Made by a program: the position numbers and the translations under genes | The notes under the pieces: generated by a model | What the model was told of the DNA's origin: nothing | The model's input: only the letters and a program-made list of their open reading frames with translations | Databases searched by the model: none | Part shown: positions 27,635 through 37,602 of the stretch, piece by piece | Layout of the letters: the number at the start of each line of letters is the position of its first letter | Numbering within the stretch: position 1 is the stretch's first letter | Assembly: GCA_028753945.1 (NCBI GenBank) | Contig: JAPNXP010000014.1 | Span: forward strand, 682,001 to 746,000 | Reading direction: 5' to 3' | Length of the DNA: 64,000 bases | Origin: Hexactinellida sp. DTS-2022 | Lineage: Eukaryota; Porifera; Hexactinellida

Positions 27635-30600
27635 TTAGGCCCAGTACATGAGTCCATTCCGGATAAGCAATGGCTTTCTTTTCTCGTCCCAGTTGACCGC
27701 TTCCCCGCTGCCGCCGCTGCCGCCGCTCCTAACAGACGAGGTGTCGTCCTCAAAGTTTGTAGACATCATAGCTCTGAAGGCCACCCAGTGTGCGTAGTAC
27801 ACCGGGGCCGGGATGGAGACGGCCTTGGTGCACCTCGCGTAGAGATGGCAGAGGTGGTAGGTGAGGGCCTGGAGAGAGTTTGAGTTGAAGTCGTTTTCGT
27901 CCCATAGCACGTGGTAGTGCGTGGGGCGACTGGTCCCCTGCAGACCGAAGTGGCTGCAGAGATAGAAGTCGAACTCCACGGGGTGAGTCACGTCACTGTC
28001 CAGTACGCAGCCCGGAGGCACATTGTTTCCCTTTCCGACCGCGTCTCTCCTGTCCTTGCAGAACATCCTCAGGTGGTGTCGCTTCTGCACGCACACAATC
28101 GTAATAGCGGGCTGGTAGTCGGCGGAGAAGCGCCCACAGGCTCTCCTCATTGACGTCAGTTCCCTGTTGAGCACCTCGCGGAACTGCCCCTCCGAGACCC
28201 CGTCGCGGTAGTATATGATCCGCTCGGGCAGCTTCCCCCTGCAGTTCTCGCGGAACGCAGAAATAAGCTCGTAGCACATGTCGTCGAACTTGTCTATCAT
28301 CTCGAGTCGCTCCTTTCTTTTCGGCAGTCCGGGCTCCTGCTCCTTCTTCTCCACGGTGCGACTGTGCTTCTGGAAGCGCACACTGCTCACGTACTTGGCC
28401 AGCTTAGATTCAATGGACCCGACGGCCGCGGCTATGGAGGGCATCACCTCGTCCATCCCGACGTGAGGGTGGTTCACGTCTGCTCCGATGAACATTATCG
28501 GTTTCTTGAAGAGGTCCGCGAAGTTCTCAGCGAACGAAGTTGTCGATCTGTCGATTATGTGGTTAATTCCCCCCAGTTTGGCGTTGATCTTGAGACAAAT
28601 GTTAGCGATTGTACTTGTGTTGGATTTGAATACGTTTTTGTCCTTTATGCACTGTGAGAGAACCCCAAGCTCGTAGTCGCATATAGACTTGACGTGTCTA
28701 TACATGTCCTTATTAGGGAGTGGGAACGGCTTCTTCTCGTTTAGAAACACCATGAACATGACTGGATTGTACTTCTTGTGCATGCTCTCGAATTCTTGTC
28801 TAATAGCACCAATCTTCCTGAACTCATCGTCCCTGGGGTTTATCCTGGGGGAGACTACAGCACGGGGTTCAGATATAAAAATCCCACTGTTGCGTCCCAC
28901 GCCTCGCAGCTCATCCAAGAACTTGTACAGGTTGTCTTCTCGGACTTCCACGAAGTCAATGATGACCCAATTATCCAGCTTCATTCCCGAGTAGAACTGA
29001 ACTCCCTGCAAGTTCCAGGTCCCATTTCTGGGAGTAAGCTCCTCCTTGTTGGAATAGGTTATTATAGGCGGCTCTAGAACCCTAGCCGATGTCTCGTACA
29101 TCCTATTATCCACGTCTATCCCGTAATACTCCATTAGCGGAGTGGAAAAGAGTTCCTTCTTCGCTATCTCCTCTATCCTGTGCATCCGCTCGTGGGCTGG
29201 CTTAGCAGCTGACCGGATCATCTCCGAGGTCTGGTCAGCTGTTAGCTTCCCCTTCCGGTGCTGTCCCCTCACGATAGTGCAGAGCTCCATGGGCAGCTGC
29301 GTGGTGCCCCTGCTGCCCACGACAACCATATTCAGGCCCGGGAACTCCAGTCTTATCTTGTACTTCTCCTGGTAGTACCTCTCCACACTGGTGAACACGC
29401 CGTCCCCAAGCTGGAATTGGAAATCTCGGGCCGACTTCCCCAGGACCTTCCGCTTGTCGTTGTTCAGTTTGTATACTCGCTTGTACCCCATATGGTTGGT
29501 GGAGACCTTCAGACCGCAGAGCTGGCTCTTGACCTCGCCCAGGTTCCGCCCCCTCAGAGCGTCCCCGGGGTACTTACACCCTGAGAGCTCGCAGATGAAC
29601 TTCACCAGGTTGATGTCCTGCATTATCGCCGTGAATGTGACGTCGAGGTTAACGAAGGGCTTCCACTGGCCCGGGCGGATGGATTGGTAGTAGCCCTCCC
29701 AAATGTCGCAGCCCTGCCCGAGACTCACCTGGTTCCTGCCAGGGTCGAAGTAGTGGCTCCGGCCGATCGTGTTGTAGAGGGACTTGGGCAGCTGGCTGAG
29801 TATGACCTCTATAGCCTGGATAGCAGAGCGGCCAGAGTCGAACTCATTCTGTCGGGTGGTGGCGGTCTCGTAGGGCTTCTTCCGGTTTATGAATTTCTGC
29901 AGCAGAGACAGGTCCACGCTGCCGGTGTGGGAGATGTGCACGCTGTGCGTCCGCTTCCTGTCTCCGTCCTCCGAGTCCTCCCAGTCTATCTTGAATGTCC
30001 TGGCGCCGCCCCACAGGAGCTCCTTCGCGTAGAGAGTAGACCGACCGTCGTACACAGGGAACTTCCCCTTCAGCTCTTCTGCGTACTTCTTCAGCAGCGC
30101 CTGCCACACACTCAGACAGACGTGCTTCTGTATCACGACCCTCTCGTCGCCGTGGTCCCGGTCCTGCGTGATGTCAACTCGGTACTGATTGATTATGCTC
30201 TGCGTCGGGAGCTTCATCTCGAAGAAGTTGAGTTTAAGCGCGATCTTCCTGCCTCGGGTCCCGTATCCGGTGGCGGGTCTGGGGGGAGGGAACAGCGCGC
30301 GGGACTGGTGGGAGCTTCCTCCTATGCTGGAGCCAAAATGGAAATCTCCGTTTCCCACAGACTCGTGGCTCACGGGAGGAAGTGAGACTACCTCTGGAGA
30401 GTAGGTGGCGCCGGGGGACCCCCCGCTACTGGAGGAGGGCGGAGAGGGCGTGGTCTGTAGACCGGAGGAGGGCGGAGAGGGCGTGGTCTGTAGAACAGAG
30501 GAGGAGGGCGGAGAGGGCGTGGTCTGTAGAACGGAGGAGGGCGGGGCCTGTAGAGCCTCTCGCTCTGGGGTTCGAGACCGCTTCTCAGGAGAGGAGTCCG

Positions 30601-30763
30601 GGGGGCTGGGCTGGTGGGACCTAGACGGAGCAGTGGTCGGTCTCTCGTCGAGCCTCATAGCGCCCAGCGACTCAGAAACGTTCCTTTGACCCCTGCCTGC
30701 ACCCCTGCCCCTGCCCCGACCCCGCCCCCCGCGGCCTTTGTTACCTCTTCCGCGATCAGACAT
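27635..30763 (-). CDS. Argonaute (AGO subfamily), slicer residues intact
   Basis: Small-RNA-guided RNA-binding and cutting protein of miRNA/siRNA silencing. One exon, 1042 residues. The first 40 residues are Gly/Arg-rich (RGRGNKGRGGRGRGRGRG), followed by a Pro/Ser-rich stretch with PSSVLQTTPSP repeats. The N, PAZ (KYKIRLEFPGLNMVVVG, LPMELCTIVRGQ) and MID domains follow. MID keeps the 5'-phosphate pocket: YRHVK, LSQCI and CLKINAKLGG supply Tyr, Lys, Gln and Lys. PIWI has the full DEDH set: Asp762 (FIGADV), Glu832 (CYELISAF), Asp854 (YRDGVSEG) and His992 (YYAHWVAF). A basic insert of about 16 residues precedes Glu832. The C-terminus is MYWA. Motifs are AGO-type, not PIWI-type. The gene is visibly more GC-rich than its surroundings and lacks introns, unlike most animal AGO genes. 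Confidence 0.97.
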   Translation of the reverse strand: MSDRGRGNKGRGGRGRGRGRGAGRGQRNVSESLGAMRLDERPTTAPSRSHQPSPPDSSPEKRSRTPEREALQAPPSSVLQTTPSPPSSSVLQTTPSPPSSGLQTTPSPPSSSSGGSPGATYSPEVVSLPPVSHESVGNGDFHFGSSIGGSSHQSRALFPPPRPATGYGTRGRKIALKLNFFEMKLPTQSIINQYRVDITQDRDHGDERVVIQKHVCLSVWQALLKKYAEELKGKFPVYDGRSTLYAKELLWGGARTFKIDWEDSEDGDRKRTHSVHISHTGSVDLSLLQKFINRKKPYETATTRQNEFDSGRSAIQAIEVILSQLPKSLYNTIGRSHYFDPGRNQVSLGQGCDIWEGYYQSIRPGQWKPFVNLDVTFTAIMQDINLVKFICELSGCKYPGDALRGRNLGEVKSQLCGLKVSTNHMGYKRVYKLNNDKRKVLGKSARDFQFQLGDGVFTSVERYYQEKYKIRLEFPGLNMVVVGSRGTTQLPMELCTIVRGQHRKGKLTADQTSEMIRSAAKPAHERMHRIEEIAKKELFSTPLMEYYGIDVDNRMYETSARVLEPPIITYSNKEELTPRNGTWNLQGVQFYSGMKLDNWVIIDFVEVREDNLYKFLDELRGVGRNSGIFISEPRAVVSPRINPRDDEFRKIGAIRQEFESMHKKYNPVMFMVFLNEKKPFPLPNKDMYRHVKSICDYELGVLSQCIKDKNVFKSNTSTIANICLKINAKLGGINHIIDRSTTSFAENFADLFKKPIMFIGADVNHPHVGMDEVMPSIAAAVGSIESKLAKYVSSVRFQKHSRTVEKKEQEPGLPKRKERLEMIDKFDDMCYELISAFRENCRGKLPERIIYYRDGVSEGQFREVLNRELTSMRRACGRFSADYQPAITIVCVQKRHHLRMFCKDRRDAVGKGNNVPPGCVLDSDVTHPVEFDFYLCSHFGLQGTSRPTHYHVLWDENDFNSNSLQALTYHLCHLYARCTKAVSIPAPVYYAHWVAFRAMMSTNFEDDTSSVRSGGSGGSGEAVNWDEKRKPLLIRNGLMYWA

Positions 30764-31047
30764 TTCGAAGACTTCTGAGATACAAGTACAGTATTAGAAG
30801 AATAGAGTTCAGTTGTGTGTTAGGATTATGTAATCCAATCAAAGCTAATATATTTTGTAATATAGTATAAATAGTAATTACAGAAACGAAATATAGGGTA
30901 TTAAGGTATTTCATTCGTCGGCAATTATGTTTCATTATTACCCACCTTTACCCCGAATTCAGAAACTATATTGATAAACACAAAGAACAAGCTGTTTCAT
31001 TTATAGACGAGACAACCTGAGTAAAATTACTGAATTTAATTCTATTC

Positions 31048-31542
31048 CAGAGATGCAGCGGTCCGGAAATTTCATGGACCGGACCGGACCGTCATGATTT
31101 TTTCTGGACAGTCCGGACCGGTCCAGACCGTATGATCAAAATATTGGATCGGTCTGGACCGGTCCAGACCGATGAACCGGTCCAGACCAATGAACCGGTC
31201 CAGACCGATGTACTGGTCCAGACCGTTATATCCCTTATTTGGACCGTTACAGACCGCAAAGTAGGGTGGATAATTATATCCACTTGTGTTTATAAGATAC
31301 TTATTACTTATGTGCTTGTAAACAATAGGTAATAACGGATTTGAGCCCGATCGCTTGTCCAATCTAGGATGAGTCCAGACCGATGAACGGTCCAGACCGA
31401 TGAACGGTCCAGACCGTTATATCGTTAATTTGGACCGGTCCAGACCGCACTTGAAAACAAGCAGACCGGACCGACCTGAGACCGGTCGGTCCGGTCCGGT
31501 CCCGGTCTGGACCGCAGTCCGGTCCAGACCGCTGCATCTCTG
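31048..31542. mobile_element. Inverted-repeat element packed with GGTCCAGACCG motifs
   Basis: Ends are CAGAGATGCAGCGGTCCGGA and its complement GACCGCTGCATCTCTG. The inside repeats GGTCCAGACCGATGAACC-like units many times in both halves. CAG termini suggest hAT, but I see no clear 8-bp duplication. ORFs over it encode only translated repeat. Repeated subterminal motifs are typical of transposase-binding regions. Confidence 0.65.
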
Positions 31543-32346
31543 TGAATCTGTTCTTAGTATGTCTAATTGGCTAAAGTGGCACTTGCTACCCAAATAATAT
31601 CAGCAAACTGTGGCTGTATTGTGACAGTTGACATCTTATATCGCTTTCCAGATAGGTATTGTTTACCCCAGAAAACCTGAAATTACCCCTAATTGCCGAC
31701 CACTGGGGTATTTGGACAGACTAACGGATAATTATTTGTATTCTAAATATGCAAATTTTATGTTAAATATAGAATATTTGTACCCACAAACTGCAACATA
31801 TATTCCAAATATCAACCGAGGCGGAACTAGACAGAAATTTCGAACACAATCATCAATATATACAGACAATATGAACTCGAACGCATAAAGCGAGTCAATA
31901 TTATTAGTTATAAGCTGCAGAGTAGATATCGCCCTCGATCTCAGTTATTAAATTATGAAAAGAAACACCTAGATTACCAATTATAGCAACAACAACTCCA
32001 TTTTGCCTCATTTTCCTGCGAAAACGGACTTCCTAAACTTCTCTTGGGGGGGGCGAGAAGTACTTTTGGGGGGGCAACCCCGTAGCGTAGCTACGTACCT
32101 GATTATCATACATTATACTAAAGGCAACATATTCTCTTTGAAAATGCGGACTAATATGAAATACAAGTACGAATTATTACAATTAAAATTTGAACATTTA
32201 AATACACAGCAAATAGTGCATAATGGGATGAGAAACCCTACTTTATATATCAGAATACACACTAAGTATATATTAAAATTTAAAATATCTCCTTATTGGG
32301 CTTCAAATTTCTATTAGCTACTGAGGTTATTTCTAAAGTTTTCTAA

Positions 32347-33362
32347 AGCCCACCATACACGATGCAACTTTGTTGCATCGTGTATGTTGATTGTTGCACG
32401 CAATATTGTTGCATGCAACAAGTTGCATGGAAATTGGACATGTTCAATTTTCTTGCAACATTGTTGCACGAAAATATGGAAATTCAGTACATATTTTTCA
32501 GATTATTTTCGTTCGCATTCATCAAAACAATTGAAAAATTCACATGTTCTTCTAGTGTATCTATTTAATTTACTACTTACTTTATCAGTACCCTTAATCA
32601 CCTATGATGCGAATACAAATGTATATATTATAATTTTGAGCACGGTTTTAAAAACACTGATCGTATTGCTGCATATTATTTTCCTAGAAATACTAAACAT
32701 CTAAAATTATCCACGACTCGTTAACGACGTTTTTTGATTTTTGAATGAATTTAGAAAATATGGATGAGACACTTTGGGATTGCACATGTACTACATTGTA
32801 TTTCTAAGATCCGGGTAAATTCTAGTTACGGGCAGCCTCCGGACGACAGTGCCCGAATAAGGGAGGTTTGGATGTATATATAAATATTCAGTTCTAACTA
32901 AGAATACCAAAATGGCTATAGCTTATTACTGTACAGACGATCCATCCTTACAAATTTCTATAACTTGATGTGTCAACTAAAAATTTCTTCATCAATAGAT
33001 GAAATGCACTTTGCGACTCTCGATTTTGATCCAATCCTTAACCCATGAGATTCTCAATTTGCATTGCGGGTCAATTGCAATTTCCTCCGGCGAAGTATAA
33101 TAATTTGGAATGCGGAAACGACAACGTGTATTTTATCTACAATATTGAATTGGGAAATAACAATTCCATTGGATTATACGTATAGCACTGATTTAAAATA
33201 CTATTTTTCCATGTGTAATAGAGTAATTTCCATGCAACAATGTTGCACGAAAATAAATGTTGCATGCAACTTGTCGCACGAAAATTGTGTTGCTTGCAAC
33301 ATTGTTGCACCGTGTATGTTACCTTGTGGCATGCAACTTTGTTGCATCGTGTATGGTGGGCT
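32347..33362. mobile_element. Harbinger-like element, non-autonomous
   Basis: 1016 bp with inverted ends AGCCCACCATACACGATGCA and TGCATCGTGTATGGTGGGCT, flanked by the 3-bp duplication TAA (32344-32346, 33363-33365). GTTGCATGCAAC-type subterminal repeats mark both ends. The 3-bp TWA duplication fits PIF/Harbinger. No intact transposase frame is visible. Confidence 0.8.
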
Positions 33363-34141
33363 TAACAGTTACTTCGATATCTAGTTATGGCTAAAAAGGG
33401 CAAGCATAACTCGCAAGTTTTCATGATCTAGGGTTTAAAGTTGAACGTCGATAAAACAATTTATATTGTATGGGTGTATAACTGTATAAACGCAAATATG
33501 CAGCCTGGCAGTAACTATTTCTAAATTTAATGTTTAATTAAAGAAAAGAAATGCTGATTCGAAGTTAAGTGCGAGTATCATTTCAATATAATTGTATAAA
33601 ATAATTAGCATTATTTACCGCGGGAACAAATTGGTCCTTTCAAGAATCAGGAGTATCATCAGTGAATATAACAAAGTTTTGTAATAGATTACAATTACAA
33701 TGGGCATTTATAGATAATCAGAAAACCATGTAATACCTGTAATTTCCGAATCGTTAAAAATAGATTATTTTGTCTAATATTAATTGGGAAATTACAAATT
33801 AAATATGACCTAATAAAGTACTTACTCATATTAAGGATAAAATTAGATGCTTATTTAAACTTATTATCAAGACAAGGGCAGAAAATATCCCAGTCACTGC
33901 AAAAAGACATGTTAGTCTGCTGCGTAAGGTCTTGTGCAATCAGATAAGAAACGAAGCGGGTAAATTAACAACCACTTATTCGTGGGTACCGTATTTCCCC
34001 GAATATAAGCGCCGGGTAAATAAAAATTACATTGGTATGATAGCATTATTAATTAAACACATTTGTTGATCACTGGAGTGTAATTCCATTGATTTTGGCA
34101 ACTTCGGTATGTATGTTGCAACTAATGTTCTCTAATACACT
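33363..34141. other. Gene-free spacer left of the NHL palindrome
   Basis: AT-rich, no recognisable ORF. Contains a CCGTATTTCCCCGAATATAAGCG end of a family H MITE near 33988. Confidence 0.5.
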
Positions 34142-34149
34142 GCAACAGG

Positions 34150-34333
34150 CAGAGGCGGCGCGGCTTTTTGGGGCCCCCGGGTGATCGAATATTTGCACAC
34201 AGGCAAATTTGGGGCCCCCGGGTGACCCCTTTGTCAGGGCCCCGGGGGGCCTGAACAAGGGGACCCCCCTTTGTAATCGGTTGAGGGGCCCGCGGGTGAA
34301 TCACCCGTGCGGGGTGCGGCCGCGCCGCCCATG
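34150..34333. mobile_element. GC-rich hAT-type MITE
   Basis: Imperfect inverted ends CAGAGGCGGCGCGGC and GCCGCGCCGCCCATG with the exact 8-bp duplication GCAACAGG at 34142-34149 and 34334-34341. Inside are several GGGGCCCCCGGGTGA-type repeats. It abuts the outer end of the left arm of the NHL palindrome. Confidence 0.85.
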
Positions 34334-34341
34334 GCAACAGG

Positions 34342-36830
34342 TATACTCTGAGTATGTCACAGGTGTTCACATAAGTGGAAGTATAGACTATACAGAGAGT
34401 GACACCTGCATACAAACATTTGCCATTCTGTCGGTGATACAGAATGCAACACCCTCAACAGTAGCAGGAGAAGTATAAATACAGTCAACAGTGGCTCATA
34501 TACGAGCATCGGATGCACTTATTGGAGTGACAGTGACTCCTTTAGGAACATACCCGTTGAAAGCTAACTTCTAAGTTGATTTTGAATTTTCATTAAAATT
34601 AATCCTTTATCAAAATAGAAACACAGTTTATTCCCTCCCATGCACAAGCATTTGCCTCACATTTTGCATAATTTGCATATTTTTCACAAAAATACTCTGG
34701 ACTTTAAAATATTTGCACACAGGCAAATTTCTGCGCGTCTAGATTTAGTTTGAGCTCGCTCACACGTGCCTAAATTATTCATTTTGCATTAAGTCTATGA
34801 GATAACTCTCGATTCTCGCGCACCTAGAATTTCTTCCAAAAACATTTACGCGCTTGGATGAAACCTTGTTTGCTAGCAAATACTTAGCTATGACGTCATC
34901 AATTACGGAGATAATGATAATGAGATGCCCCCCGTAACCTTGGGACAATTTACAATTAAGTATTGACTAACTCGACTTCAAACTAGTGACACAATAAAAT
35001 GCTAATACAAGTATCGTTTGCATTAAATCGTATAATTGAAATCATTCACTAACTATGGTTTAGCAAAACGCATTATTGGTCTGTAGGATAAGAATTGAAA
35101 ATGTTGTTTGTGGCAAAAAGAGAATTTTTCAAAAACTTATAAAACACTACTATGAACCGATAACAATTCCAGATTATTCTAATTGAGTCACAGTAGACAC
35201 AACTAACCAAGAAAAATTCCCTAACTTTCCAGATATCACCATAGCAACCATTGACGTACTTTGGTATTCTCAGGTTACACAAATATAAGATAGAGCTGTA
35301 TTAGATTAATATATTATTTGAATAAACTCGATTCGTAACAGAACCTAAAATGGCCACTAATATGCCTACAAATGTTATTTTCGATAAAATGGCACAATTC
35401 GACAATGTCGCCACAATCATCCACCAAACATTCGATCCGCTAATCGATCAGCTGATCGCGAGGAGGGACGCTCTCCTCCAGAGGGTCCGTGAGCTGCGAG
35501 AGGACCACACGAACAAAGAGGCCACTCGTATCGCTGCCATAGAAGAACTCGAAAGGGTACAGCAACAAATGCACGAAATGAGCATAAAGGTAAACCCAAA
35601 CCTAAAGTTCCACGAACAGGCCAAACAAGCCTACCAACAGGGCATTAAGAAACTGGGACCATCTGCCACATTCCTATGTCCCGTCTTAAGGTGTCAAAAT
35701 ACGGATACAATCCGACAGCTGATATCCGAGCTAGGAGAGATAGTCCCGTGTGAGATACCGGACTATTCTCTCAAGCGAGAACCGGTATTAACAGCTGGGA
35801 AGTTAGGTTATGGTGCTAATGAGTTGAATGCCAGAGGAATAGCATTCGATGAATCCACTGAGCTAATGTACGTGGCAGATTTTGAGAACAACCGTGTGCA
35901 AATAATGTCGTTAAAGGGAGAGTTTGTGGCACAATTCAGGAATGATAAGCTAGAGTATCCATGGGGAATAGCTGTTGATAAAGAGTCCATATTCGTAACC
36001 GACACGGGGCACCATGCATTGTTACAGTTCCGAAAGAAAGATTCCAAACTCATCAACAGAACTGGAACTAGAGGCAACAAGCAAGGAGAGTTTAACTCTC
36101 CCCGTGGACTCTGTATCGACACTAACGGAGATGTGTTAGTTGCAGATTGCCTCAACCACAGAGTGTGCGTATACTCTAAACTCCTCAAATTCAAGTCCCG
36201 TATCGGAATAGGACTGTTGAAATACCCTAGAGACGTTAAGCTGTCAGCTGATCGAATCGTGGTGCTAGACGGGAGTCCCAAATGTGTCCATTTCTTCTCT
36301 CGAGAAGGACACCCCCTCAGTTCCTGTGTCTCTAAAGGGACAGAGGACAGTTCGGTCGCTAGCCCTACCTTCTTCTGTTTGGACTCAGCTGGCAATATTA
36401 TCATTAGCGACCGTGCGAGTAATGCCATCAAAGTGTATACTGAATCTGGACAGCATATTCACACCTTGGGAAGGGAAGGGGAGGGAAAGGGAGAGTTTAT
36501 TGCCCCCTTTGGAGTTTGTATTTCCAACTTAGGAACTATTTGTGTTGTATCTCGTAATTCCAACTATACTCTGCAATGTTTCTAGTTTGTTTATTTGTTG
36601 ATTCTATGTGACTGAATCTTTGTCAAATGAAACTTTTTTTGGTTAAAATATCATACATATATGGGACCGTTAAAACGCTACGTAACGCTTCCAAGGGGCG
36701 AAGGGGGTAGCCAAAAACATGTTCTTAGTTACAGATGATTTGTGTGTATAATAATCTAATATAATTGGTTTATTGTAAAAGCGCACTTATTTCACAGTTA
36801 TTTCTGGGACTCGTAGTTTTTCCCTCAATT
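34342..36830. repeat. Left arm of a large inverted duplication carrying an NHL gene
   Basis: Read outward to inward, this arm matches the reverse complement of about 37372-40366. Examples: GGCTCATATACGAGCATCGG here against CCGATGCTCGTATATGAGCC near 40190, and GTCACAGGTGTTCAC against GTGAACACCTGTGAC near 40324. Arm lengths agree once the hAT insertion in the right arm is removed. Confidence 0.85.
35350..36585 (+). CDS. Coiled-coil/NHL-repeat protein (intact copy)
   Basis: 411 residues, no introns. Residues about 20-100 form a coiled coil (LQRVRELREDHTNKEATRIA...ELERVQQQMHEM). From about 155 a beta-propeller of NHL-type repeats follows: LMYVADFENNRVQIMSLKGE, ESIFVTDTGHHALLQF, DVLVADCLNHRVCVYS, NIIISDRASNAIKVYTESGQ and a final FGVCISNLGTICVV. 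The layout is the C-terminal half of TRIM2/3/71-like proteins without RING, B-box or filamin domain. NHL propellers commonly bind RNA or protein partners; the ligand here is unknown. Its near-identical sister lies in the right arm and is broken, so this is the surviving copy of the pair. Confidence 0.9.
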   Translation: MATNMPTNVIFDKMAQFDNVATIIHQTFDPLIDQLIARRDALLQRVRELREDHTNKEATRIAAIEELERVQQQMHEMSIKVNPNLKFHEQAKQAYQQGIKKLGPSATFLCPVLRCQNTDTIRQLISELGEIVPCEIPDYSLKREPVLTAGKLGYGANELNARGIAFDESTELMYVADFENNRVQIMSLKGEFVAQFRNDKLEYPWGIAVDKESIFVTDTGHHALLQFRKKDSKLINRTGTRGNKQGEFNSPRGLCIDTNGDVLVADCLNHRVCVYSKLLKFKSRIGIGLLKYPRDVKLSADRIVVLDGSPKCVHFFSREGHPLSSCVSKGTEDSSVASPTFFCLDSAGNIIISDRASNAIKVYTESGQHIHTLGREGEGKGEFIAPFGVCISNLGTICVVSRNSNYTLQCF

Positions 36831-37148
36831 TTGTGAAAATAAACAAACACACAAAGAAGAATTGTGTTTTTAATATTGAGATAATACTCTTCCCTAGTCT
36901 GTTTTCATTCTCCATGCTTCATAATACAATAAAATATTTAGCATTCTATGTTACTTTATATAATTATACGTTAATACATGTTACAATCCCCTGGAGCTGA
37001 TACAAAACATTATGTGGACCACTCCCATATTTTATAAATAGAATCCTATCGATAAATGAGCCCTTCTGTCTCGTTCGCTTCGCGACGGATAATTCAACAG
37101 TTCGCGGTCTCGCTTTTCAATATACAATATATATATTTATATTAGAAT

Positions 37149-37306
37149 TTACTTATCCACCGATGATCGGTAGCACCGATGATCGGCGTTTGTATTAAAT
37201 AACCTCGCTAGTTTCTACCGATGGTGTTTTTATAAACATAAAAAAACAATCGGTAGAAAGAAGCGAGGTTTTTTAATACAAACGCCGATGATCGGTGGAT
37301 AAGTAA
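37149..37306. mobile_element. Inverted-repeat element at the palindrome centre
   Basis: TTACTTATCCACCGATGATC pairs with GATCATCGG...GGTGGATAAGTAA text at the right end. Inner GCGAGGTTTTTTAATACAAA also pairs with TTTGTATTAAATAACCTCGC. It lies in the roughly 0.5-kb spacer between the two arms. Confidence 0.75.
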
Positions 37307-37602
37307 ACTCTTTATATTAAAATCTGAAAGAATTTAATTCGAAATCAGCACACTTGTTTTTGGAAGGACTACGAGTAACATAAATAACTGTAAAAATAAG
37401 TTCGCTTTTACAATAAACTAATTATATTAGATTATTATACACATAGATCTTCTGTAACTAATAACATGTTTTGGCTACCCCTTCGCCCCTTGGAAGCCTT
37501 ACGTATAATTTGAACGGTCTCATATAAGTATTTATAACCAACAACAGTTTCATTTGACAATTACTCAGTTCACACCTTTTAAAAGATCAACAAATAAACA
37601 AA

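Noticed and set aside
29684-30385. 233-codon ORF antisense to the Argonaute gene
   Set aside because: GC-rich coding DNA often leaves open antisense frames; no domain is visible and the sense strand carries clear Argonaute motifs.
31072-31362. ORFs with repeated GLDRFIGLDRF text
   Set aside because: They are translations of the GGTCCAGACCG repeat element.
32003-32704. Several 60-106-codon ORFs around the Harbinger-like element
   Set aside because: AT-rich, no conserved motif; those inside 32347-33362 cross the terminal repeats and resemble no transposase.
34209-34478. GC-rich ORFs with Pro/Gly/Arg products
   Set aside because: They read through the GGGGCCCCCGGG repeats of the hAT MITE at 34150-34333.
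35808-36431. 207-codon antisense ORF in the NHL gene (and its mirror at 37757-38086)
   Set aside because: Shadow of the conserved NHL frame; it recurs in both palindrome arms only because the DNA is duplicated.
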